The notes under the pieces are model-generated. The model ran no database searches, had not been told where the DNA came from, and saw only the letters and a program-made list of their open reading frames with translations. From the NCBI GenBank assembly GCA_030180135.1, contig CM058232.1, positions 91,624,630-91,688,629 of the forward strand: a stretch of DNA of 64,000 bases, read 5' to 3'. Shown piece after piece: positions 24,588 to 33,725 of the stretch. Origin of the DNA: Orychophragmus violaceus. Taxonomy: Eukaryota > Streptophyta > Magnoliopsida > Brassicales > Brassicaceae. The position numbers and the translations under genes are program-made. Every line of letters begins with the position of its first letter. The first letter of the stretch is position 1.

Positions 24588-25928
24588 CTAAAGAAAAACG
24601 TAGTTCCGAGCAACAAACACTTTGTTCTCGGATTGGTTGTAAAAGTAGTATGCCTTGGTTTCCTTAGGATAACCAACGAAGTAGCACTTGTCTGATTTGG
24701 GTTCAAGCTTATCTGTAATTAATCGCTTAACATAAGCTTCACAACCCCAAATCTTCAGGAAAGACACACTCGGAACATTTCCAGTCCACATCTCATGTGG
24801 TGTCTTTGCAACTGATTTTGACGGAACCCTATTAAGTGTAAACGCAGACGTTTCTAGAGCGTATCCCCAAAAGGATAATGGAAGAGTTGAGAGACTCATC
24901 ATTGACCGAACCATATCTAATAAAGTCTGATTTCTCCTCTCAGACACGCCATTCCATTGTGGTGTTCCAGGAGGAGTGAGTTGTGAAACAATTCCACAAT
25001 CTCTCAAATGATCACTGAATTCTTGGCTCAAGTATTCTCCTCCACGATCTGATCGAAGAGCCTTAATACTTTTGCCAAGTTGATTTTGTACTTCATTTTG
25101 GAACTCTATGAACTTTTCAAAAGATTCCGACTTATGTCTCATTAAATAGACATAGCCATACCTGCTGAAATCATCAGTGAAGGTAATGAAGTATCGAAAA
25201 TTTCCTCTGGCACTTGTGCTCATTGGGCCGCATACATCTGTATGTATAAGGCCCAATAAGTCACTGGCCCTTTCATTTGGTTTGTTGAAAGGGGCCTTAG
25301 TCATTTTGCCTAGTAAACAAGATTCACATTTCTCACATGATTCATAATCAAAGGAGCCCAGAAGCCCATCACTATGGAGCTTTTGGATCCGTTTCTCGTT
25401 TATGTGGCCCAAACGACAATGCCAAAGAAAAGTCTGATTCGTGTCATTTGATTTGAATCTCTTGGTGTTAATGTTATAGATTGGTGCGGTTTGGTTTAAA
25501 ACATAAAGCCCATTCTCTAATGGGCTGCTACCATAAAATACATCATTGTAATCAAAAGAACAACATTTATTCTTAATTGAAAACTGATATCCTTCCACAT
25601 CCAAAACAGGAATGGAAATAATATTTCTGCTTATAGCAGGTACATAGTAGCAATTATTAAGTTTTAAAACCAAACCAGAAGGTAAAGACAAGTTATATGT
25701 TCCTACGGCTAATGCAGCAACTCTTGCTCCATTACCCACGCGCAGGTCCACTTGTCCCTTTTCCAACTTCCTAATGTTGCTTAGGCCCTGCATATTTGTA
25801 CAAATATGAGCACCACAGCCGGTATCCAATACCCAAGAAGTAGAACCAGAAGTAGTAACATTTACTTCTATAACATAAATACCTGAAGATGAAGTCTCGA
25901 AAGTCTTCTTCTTCTTCTTCTCTTCCAA
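24588..25928 (-). pseudogene. pol: pol of copia C: protease and integrase
   Basis: Read from 25928 down. Protease motif LDTGCGAHICTN, pre-integrase WHCRLGHINEKRI with CEKCESC, and integrase core HTDVCGPMS, RSDRGGEYLS and GVSERRNQTLL, so the D, D and E residues are all visible. The frame ends at a TAG (24588-24590) that interrupts an otherwise continuous polyprotein. A single substitution from the codon seen in A would explain it. Confidence 0.92.
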
Positions 25929-26751
25929 GAATTTGTTGCAATTTCTCTTCCAATGCCCATGCTCTTTACAGTAATGGCACTTATCAGTCTCAGATGGGCC
26001 CGGCTTGGGCTTTGGGGCTGGTGCCGGCGTGTCCTAGTTCTCAACCGAGACTGCCTTGCCCTGCCTTGCCCTTTCCCTTACCTTTGCCAAGTTTCTTAAA
26101 CTTCTTACCCCCTTGTACCATAAGTACATTAGGAGTGCCCTTCTTGATATTTGGCTCAGCTGTCTTGAGCATGCCATGCAGCTCAGTCAATGTCTTTGTC
26201 AAGTTATTCATGTTATAGTTCATAACAAACTGATCATAACTTGACGGCAGTGACTGCAGAATGATGTCAGTAGCCAACTCTTGGCTAATGGGACAATCCA
26301 GCCTCCCCAGGTTATCAATATAACCCATCATCTTAATGACATGAGGACTGACTGGACTGTCCTTTGGTAGCTTGCATTCAATGAGAGATTTAACCGTCTG
26401 GTATCTCTCAGTTCGTGCTTGCACCTGAAACATACTTTTCAGGCTAGTGATCATCTCCACGGGCGACTCCACGTTCTCGTATTGCTTCTGCAAATCCGAG
26501 TTCATGGTAGCCAACATGAGACAATTCACATCGACCACATCATTGGAATGCTTATCCCAAGCATTCCTTTCTGCATGTGTAGCATTGGCTCTCGGTTTTT
26601 CAGGGAGAACAGTTTCCAGGACATAGTCCCTTTTCTCCTGCTTGAGAACAATTCTCAAGTTCCGATACCATTCGAGAAAATTCGATCCAGTTAACTTGTC
26701 CTTCTCAAGGACGGATCGCAGGGAGAAAGAGTTGTTATGAGTGTTAGTCAT
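25929..26751 (-). pseudogene. gag: gag of copia C (one frameshift)
   Basis: The start is probably MTNTHNNSFSLRS at 26751, which aligns with the gag starts of A and B; an ATG four codons upstream is also in frame. The UBN2-like capsid region is complete (ARTERYQTVKSL, IKMMGYIDNLGRL, LTKTLTELHGML). The frame closes at 26041. A one-base shift plus a TAG near 26036 separates it from the CCHC knuckle (CKEHGHWKRNC near 25950) that leads into protease. Confidence 0.92.
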
Positions 26752-26763
26752 AGCTGAGAACAT

Positions 26764-27809
26764 AGAAAAGAAAAAGTTTAGTTATGATGTTCAAGAAATG
26801 AGAATTCTTAACATTTAAGAAAACTCGCACTATATTCAAACAATGTTTCCTCAGATGAATATAATGATCCAAGACCCATGTTTCACTAGACTTGAGTGAG
26901 CCACTGGCTATCACCCAAATTCAGCTATCTAGGTAAGCAACAACCTTGCTAGTTATATTCAATATAACTCTTGGTTGTGGACTGACATCTTATGTCCAAT
27001 CCACCTGATGTCTCTGAGCCCAAAACGATTTTGATGGCACAGTCAAGTAAACCAATCTCTTCAGTCACGTAATTGTCAATGTTTCGCACTGCAAATCCAT
27101 CAACGCGATTACCTCTGTCTTACTCATGAAATTGTGGACATCTTGCACTGCAAGTCTGTCGCACAATCAAATGGGTCTTGACAGTTGACAAGATTGGAAA
27201 GACATCAAGTACACTTGATATTTGGTTGAGGAACGGAACCATTTAAAACGTTCAGTTTTACTATGTTTTAATTCTTATAATTAATTAATCCGCGATAACC
27301 GATCAATCCAATTGATCCGGTTTTGAATACCGGTCAGCGTCGATCGATGCTACATTAGCATCGGTCGATGCCAACCTAATCCAACCAATCGCATTTAAAC
27401 CATTCACAGTGTTGGACCATATTTAACCAAGCTCGATAACCGGTCCAATCCAATTGAACAGATCCAACAATCTCGCAAGGCTGTGTCGATCGATGCAACA
27501 ATTGCATCGATCGACACTAGGCGAAAACTAGGTTTATTCGGGTTTTCGCCATGCATCGATCGTTGCCGGATTGGCAACGATCGACACCATGCGAAAAACC
27601 CTAAATTTATTCGGGTTTTCGCTCTGTGTCGATCGATGCCCGATTGGCAACGATCGACACTATGCGAAAAACCTTAAAACGTTTTTCGAACAAAACCCTA
27701 AACTAGGTTACTTTGATCAAAACGAGTTTTAGCATGCTTATATCAATTATACAAAGATCTAGATTCATCTAATCTAATCATCATGCTACAGATTCAATGG
27801 AACCCTAAA
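26764..27809 (-). other. Leader of copia C with TTGCAGTGC hairpins
   Basis: Non-coding leader. On the reverse strand it holds two degenerate leader units like those of B: CTTGCAGTGCAAG at 27142-27154, a self-pairing hairpin, and a longer fold across 27069-27112. Confidence 0.7.
27337..27660 (-). repeat. Array of four paired CGATCG hairpins in the leader of copia C
   Basis: Pairs start at 27337/27358, 27483/27504, 27553/27574 and 27626/27647, always 21 bases apart. The pair at 27483-27517 is a perfect 16-bp stem with a 3-base loop, although neither half is a palindrome by itself. At 27553-27587, GTTGCC on one side is matched by GGCAAC on the other. These compensating differences support pairing between units. 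Confidence 0.85.
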
Positions 27810-27821
27810 GCTCTGATACCA
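27810..27821 (-). other. Primer-binding site of copia C
   Basis: The reverse strand reads TGGTATCAGAGC, initiator tRNA-Met type, one base from the 5' LTR end. Confidence 0.92.
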
Positions 27822-27822
27822 C

Positions 27823-28504
27823 TGAAGGGATTTCTAGCAGTTCTAATCAGGATTAGCAACCCTAGTCTGAATTCCGAGCCTAGGATCTAAAGTTCATGTA
27901 ATTGAATCTATCAGATCTCGAGATTACCTGATGAATATGCAGCGGAAGTGTTTGCAGATAATCGAGATCACGAAGCGCCTCAAATGCTGCGCCTCTACTG
28001 GTATCCATACGCACACAAACTGGACCGCATGGATGCTAGTGCCTTACAGAGATCTAATCTCCAGAGAGGTTTATTTCTGTGTTCTGGTGGCTGTCTATTA
28101 GGTTAGGGACGAGTTTAGGTCGACCATATATCTTATATATGTCGGCTTAAACCACAAGGGAATTAACCAACGATTAAACCGAATTAATCTGATTAATCCG
28201 CGAGTGCATCGATCGATGCACTCTCTGCAACGATCGATGCTGTCCAGAACATTTATATCGAATGCATATCAAATATGTATTCACTGGATCATTACATTAA
28301 TGATCAACCTCGTCTTTAACGCCCAGTTTGCTTAGGTGTGTGACCCTGTAGGATCATATAACACTAGCAATGAGTTCTCAACTCATTGATCATAAGTGGC
28401 TTCTAGCAAAGCGTTATGACTACCTAGTGTTATGTGATTGTCTCATCTCGACTATACGACTTTCACTTAGAGCAAGTACAGTAGATTTCAGGACATTCCC
28501 AACA
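27823..28504 (-). repeat. 5' LTR of copia C (682 bp)
   Basis: Same length as 21271-21952 with about nine substitutions. TATA at 28133-28140 and the CGATCG pair at 28206-28219 and 28227-28240. The duplicated AGTTG follows at 28505-28509. Confidence 0.95.
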
Positions 28505-28760
28505 AGTTGAGCAAAACATCATAAAGGGTAAAAGGTTTGAGAAATCTTGTAAAGACAAGGGTAGAGGCAAGGTCGTCCAGATTTGGAATCAGGATAAGCC
28601 TGTGTCATCTTATAAGCCCAAGTCTGGCCCATCTGATGTTGATAAGTGCTGATATTGTGAAGAGTTTGGGCATTGGAAGAGAAATTGCATTAAATTCTTG
28701 GAAGATTCACAAGAGACGAAGAAGATGTACGGAACTTCTTCTTCAGGTATTGTGTTATTA
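28505..28760 (+). pseudogene. gag: gag of copia B, C-terminal part
   Basis: Continuation of the gag interrupted by element C. It has a basic linker rich in K, R and G and a knuckle in which the second cysteine is kept (YCEEFGHWKRNC near 28655) and a TGA stands just before it. It leads to FLEDSQE and the GTSSSG segment before protease. Out of frame and not translatable. Confidence 0.85.
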
Positions 28761-31206
28761 CTTCAAGTTCTACGTAGGTATTGGATACCAGTTGTGGTAC
28801 TGATATTTTTGAAATATGCAGGGCCTAATCAACAGTAGAACGTTGAAAAAAAGGACAAGTGGAACTGCGCGTCTGGAATGGAGCAATGGTTGCTGCATTA
28901 GCCGTAGAGATCCTCCACTTGTAGGAGCCTTTCAAGCTTGGTTTTTGAATTAAGTAATTGCGGCTATGTACCTGCTTTAAGCAGAGATGTCTTTCATTTT
29001 CTTGTAAGAATTTGAATGTTTTTCATTTTGATAAAAGACAAGTTTTGCTCTTTTGATCTTGATGAAATATTCTATGGTAGCACCCCTTTTGATAATTGGG
29101 TTTTATATCTTAAACCAATGTTCGACTGTATATAACATAAATACCAAACGGTTTAAGTCTGATGACTAGAACTCGACTTTTCCTTGGCATAGTCGTTTAA
29201 ACCACATGGAGTGAAGCGAATTCAGAAGATCCATGGTTATGGGCTTTTGGGCTCATTTGATTATAAATCATATGAGATATGAATTCTGCTTATTGGGCCA
29301 AATGACTAAGGCTTCTTTAGCAGAGCTAAAGAAAAGGGCCAGAGGCTTATTGGGCCTTGCTCATACTGATGTATGTGGCCCGGTGAGCATTAGTGCCAGA
29401 GGAAAACTTCAGTACTTCATTACCTTTATTGATGACTACAGTAAGTATGGTTGTGTTCATTTGATGAGACACGAGTCGGAATCCTTTGAAATGGTCAAAG
29501 GAGTTCCAGAATGAAGTATAGAACCGATATGACAGAAGTATTAAAAATCCTCGATTAGATCGCGGAGGAGAATACTTGAGTCAAGAATTGAGTGATCATC
29601 TCAGTGAGTGTGAAGTCGTCTCACAGCTCATTTCTCCTGGAAAACCTAAATGGTGTTTCTGAGAGAAAGAATCGGACCTTATTGGATATGCTCCGATTAA
29701 TGATGAGTCACATGAATCTTCCATTATCCTTTTAGAAATACACTCTAAAATGTCTGTATTTACGCCAAATAGGTTTCTATCAGAATCAGATGAAAGACAC
29801 CACATTGGATGTGGACTGGGAGTTTTCCAAGTATGTTTTCACTGATTAATTGGGATTGCAAGGTTTATGTAAAGCAGTTAATAACAGACAACCTTAAACC
29901 CAAATCTGATAAGTGCTACTTCGCTGGTTGTCGTAGGGGAAACCGAGGCTTATTACTTTTGCAACCAAACCGAGAACAAAGTTTTGTTGTTCGGAACTCT
30001 GTTTTTCTAGATAGAAAGTTTCTTTCCAAGAAAAACAGTGGGAGTAGAAGTACAGCTCAAAGAAATTCGAGAAACACAGGAGGCTGCTCAACCTGTTGAA
30101 GGAGAGCAGCGGTTGGATCTACAAAGTGCTGTAGGACCTACACTTGTAGAGCCTAAATTTCGCAGATCCCAATGGATCCGTCACTAACCCGAGAGTGATT
30201 TCTCGTAACCAATTGTCGTGATCTGTTGATCATTGAAAAGTGACGAGCCTGCGAAATTCAAAGGAGCGATGGTGAGCCCCAACTCCGAAAAATTTACTAG
30301 GTATGCATGTTAGCTTCACCGATCCATTTATGGATTGAAGCAAACATCTTGGAGTTGGAATCTACGTTCTGTTAAAACGGTCAAAAGTTTTGACTTGATC
30401 AGGAACGAACAGGAACCGTGCGTTTGCAAGTAGACTAGTGGGACCGTAGTTGCATTTCTCACATTGTATGTACATGACATACTTATTCTCATAAACGACG
30501 TTCCGTCGCTTAAGTCTTATGTGACTTGGGTCGGAAGTCATTTTCAACGATGGACATGGGAGAAGCCGCGTGAGTTCTTGGAATAAGGATCTATTGAAAT
30601 AGATTGGGTAGGCTTATTGGATCGTGTCAGAATCCTTATGTAGATAAGGTATTGGACAGTTCTAATATACATGATTCCAAGAATGGCTTCACACCAAAGG
30701 TCTTATGGCAATAACATTAGCAAGATGAAGTGTCTTGGACACTGGCTGAGCTAGTATGTATGAGTGTGATTCCTTATGCTTCTGCAATAGAATCCATCAT
30801 GAATGCCATATTTTGCGCTCGTCTAGATGCAACTTACGCATAAAGCATGACGAGAAGATACCAATACATTCCGGTAAAAGTCACAGGACAGTTGTAAGAA
30901 ATATCCCAAGTGTTTGAGGAACACTAAGGATAGGTTCTTGTTCAACTGAGGAAGTGACGAATCTGTTAAAAGTAGTTAAACGGACAAAGATGACTTCCGG
31001 TTCCCACCTGGTTATGTCTCTTTGTCTGTGTAACGGTGCTATCTGTTGGAAGGGCTCCAAGCAGAGGACCGAAGAATAGTGCTTATTAATGAATGGTGGT
31101 ATGATTGTTGGAATGGTTCCAAGCAAGAACACCGCAGCCTCTCTCACAACCTAAGCACGAGTTTTATACTATTGCTGTAGGTACTAGATATCTGAAGACG
31201 TGGTCT
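28761..31206 (+). pseudogene. pol: pol of copia B: heavily decayed, reverse-transcriptase core deleted
   Basis: Recognisable scraps in order: a protease-like LDTSCGTD; pre-integrase; integrase words HTDVCGPVSISARG, FITFIDDYSKYGC and LDRGGEYLS; and WTGSFPS with LKPKSDKCYFAGC. At about 30300 the sequence jumps from the PNSEK region to SIYGLKQ, so several hundred bases with the first half of the RT are missing. The YVDD motif is replaced (LYVHDILI near 30470). RNase H is in fragments. Frameshifts are too many to count reliably by eye. Confidence 0.88.
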
Positions 31207-31350
31207 TGATTCTAGTGGGAGTTATGTTAGTTATGATGTTCACATAGACATGCTATGTTCATGTTTATGAAAAACTGACATCAGTATTATTTGATTATTG
31301 GATAACTAAATAATGGTCCCAAAGTATTTTATGTTCATTTTATAGGTCAT
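31207..31350 (+). other. 3' non-coding region of copia B, first part
   Basis: Starts after the pol end, with TTGATTCTAGTGGGAG as in A. It is interrupted at 31350 by gypsy D after TAGGTCAT and resumes at 42674. Confidence 0.85.
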
Positions 31351-31884
31351 TGTTGGAGTCAAGATTAGCACCTTCCTGATAAAAAGGCCTATTCATGAGT
31401 TTAGGTCGGCCCAGAATGGAAAGTCGGAAATAAAAGCCCAAGGCGGTAAAACTTAGGTTAAACTGAACTCGGGATTACCGGCTTACATTAGGGTTTGGAA
31501 GGAGTTAAAGGCGCCGCGTGACGACGACAAATACGGAAATATACCATATGGCGATAAAGTCGGGATTTTAGGAAATATTCGTATTTATCTTGTATTTCTT
31601 TATGTGTTAAACCGACTTGTAACCCTATATAAGGGAACCCAATAATCATTCAAGAGATACGCTTTTCATAATACTTTGAGCCTAAGAGACTTTAGAGCAA
31701 ACTTAAACTAAAATCTCTCCGGCGACTTATTCAATTCTCTTTTACCGGCTTCCATCTCGAAAACACCGGTTATAAACCCTAATTTTCTAACTCTCACCGT
31801 GTTCATCAATTATTCTTTTAGAATCCCTAAATTTCTAACCTAAAACTCTTGCTATCTTTGGATAGACCGAGTTGAGATCTTACA
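31351..31884 (+). repeat. 5' LTR of gypsy D (534 bp)
   Basis: Begins TGTTGGAGTC and ends GATCTTACA. TATA box TATATAAG at 31626-31633. Confidence 0.95.
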
Positions 31885-31885
31885 A

Positions 31886-31903
31886 TTGGCGCCGACTGTG
31901 GGG
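31886..31903 (+). other. Primer-binding site of gypsy D
   Basis: TTGGCGCCGACTGTGGGG follows the LTR. It has the TGGCGCC form usual in plant gypsy elements of this group. I do not assign the tRNA. Confidence 0.8.
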
Positions 31904-31929
31904 ATTTCTAAGAGAAATTTCTGAACGAG

Positions 31930-33723
31930 ATGTCGGGAAACCGTAAGGAAATCGATCCAGATAACCCTAGGGTTGAACTAAGCGTTCATGAAGAAAGTGA
32001 TTACGACCAGAGTGATCACGAAGACGACGCGGCGAAAGGCGGCAAGCAGCCGCGAGACGCCGCCAAGACAGACAAAGCTCGAGATGACGGCAAACATGCC
32101 CCGTCACTCAGCGAAACAGCAGCTCAAATCGAGCAAGACAAGGTCTTAGCCACTCTGATGGCCAAGATCGAGTCGCATAATGACTTGATCAAAACATTCT
32201 CAGAGAAAATCGACCTACTGCAGACGGAGCAAGCAAAGATCCGTTCGGACCGACAGTCTAGAAAGTCCAAGAGAGAGGTGCCTCCAAAGGTGAAAGACAA
32301 AGTCGCCAGACGGCTGGTCTACGATACATCTGAGGAAAGCCACCATGAACAAAGCCGTAGCAGCGAGTCCAGGAGCAACCCGCGCAAGGAAAGTAACAAG
32401 AAGGATACTCGCGAGCGGAGCTCACATCGGAAGGAAGGGTCCGAGGAACCCAAACGGAGCGAAAGTCGGAGACGAGATGACTGGAGCGATGAGAGATACT
32501 CACCCGATAAGGATGAACGCACCAGTCACCAGACACGGGACATGCACCACAGACGAAATTCGCGACATGAGAACGGCTCGCACCGTGATAACTATCGCCA
32601 TGAGCGAAGTATGTCACATGAGAAAATTCATGGAGCGTCTATTCGCGGAGCAAGTCGCAACCATGTCGAGAAATAGCTGACTGAGCTCAGAGACACCCTA
32701 AAAGAGTTAAAAGGGGAAGTCCATGGCGTTAAGGGGTCTGCACCCGAGATCGACCGGATCATAGAGTAGACATAGAGGACACCCTTCACCTCACGTATCA
32801 CCAACACCTACATCAGGCAAAGGGAAAAACTCAAGTTGCCAATGTACGACGGTACGAAAGATCTAGCAACCCACCTTACAACATTCAAAATCATGGCAGC
32901 AAAGGCGCGGTTTTCATCAAGCAAAGAGCGTGACATCGGCTTCTGCTAACTGTTCGCCGAAACCCTGGAAGGAGACGCACTAAACTGGTTCTCCCGACTC
33001 CCGTCCAAATCGATCGATAGTTTCTCCGACCTCACATGAGCATTTGTAAGGCATCACTTCGCCTACGTACGAAAGGACACTTCGCTGAGCGCGTTGATGT
33101 CAATGACACAAGAAAAGAAGGAGACATTGAAGGATTTCGTAGAAAGGTTCAGGGCAGTGATGACGCGGGCCGAGGCACCAGATAAGTTTACTATCGCAGC
33201 CTTAACAAATGCCGTCTGGCATGAATCGCCCTTTTATCAAGATCTAGTCGTCAACCCGCCGTTAACCATCGAAGATGCACTCCACCGAGCGAACAAGTTC
33301 GTGGAATTGGAAGAGAAAAAGGTCGCGTTAGCAAGAAGGTTCGGTTCCGGCAAACAAACCGACAAGAAGGAAGAAAGGGAACCTAGACAACACTACGATA
33401 AAGGCGCCAAAACAATGGTTGTCGATAACTCCGACAAATCCCGGTCATCAAAACCGTGGAATAAGAGGAACAAAGAGGCAAAGGAGGCGCAACAAGCAGC
33501 TTCCTATACAGGGGATAAGTACTGCGAGTACCATCAAGCTACGTCACACGACACGGCTGAATGCCGGAATCTCAGAAGCGCATTTTACTCCCGACTTTCG
33601 AATGAAGAAATCAAGGTGGCCATAGAGAGGTTAAAAAGGAAGAGTCGGGGCAACAGAAGGAAGACAAAACCGACGAGCAAGCTCCTAAGCAAGATAAACC
33701 GCCACGGCGTATCAAAAGCATAG
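31930..33723 (+). pseudogene. gag: gag of gypsy D (several nonsense codons)
   Basis: ATG at 31930 (MSGNRKEIDPDNP). The N-terminal 248 codons are very charged (many RS, ER and SH pairs) and stop at a TAG at 32674. After further stops near 32767, 32774, 32948 and 33038 the retrotransposon-gag capsid domain is clear (LPMYDGTKD, GDALNWFSRLP, FVRHHFAY, KETLKDFVERFR). The last part is open from 33094 and has a knuckle-like YCEYHQATSHDTAEC. Most stops are one C-to-T or G-to-A change from the usual family codon. Gag and pol are separate frames. Confidence 0.9.
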
Positions 33724-33725
33724 CT

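Larger units (their letters stand above)
21271..28504 (-). mobile_element. Ty1/copia retrotransposon C, nearly intact, inserted in copia B
   Basis: Reverse-strand element of 7234 bp with 682-bp LTRs (21271-21952 and 27823-28504) differing at about nine positions. It is flanked by a perfect AGTTG duplication (21266-21270, 28505-28509). It is related to B but has shorter LTRs and GCATCGATCGATGC-type palindromes. Coding is close to complete: one frameshift and two nonsense codons are all I can see. Confidence 0.96.

Noticed and set aside
27483..27677. Forward 64-codon frame with repeated CIDRC words
   Set aside because: It is the translation of the paired CGATCG hairpin array in the leader of copia C.
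32258..32680. Other frames overlapping the charged N-terminal gag of gypsy D
   Set aside because: Shadows of the gag coding sequence, which has the correct start, position after the primer site and charged composition.
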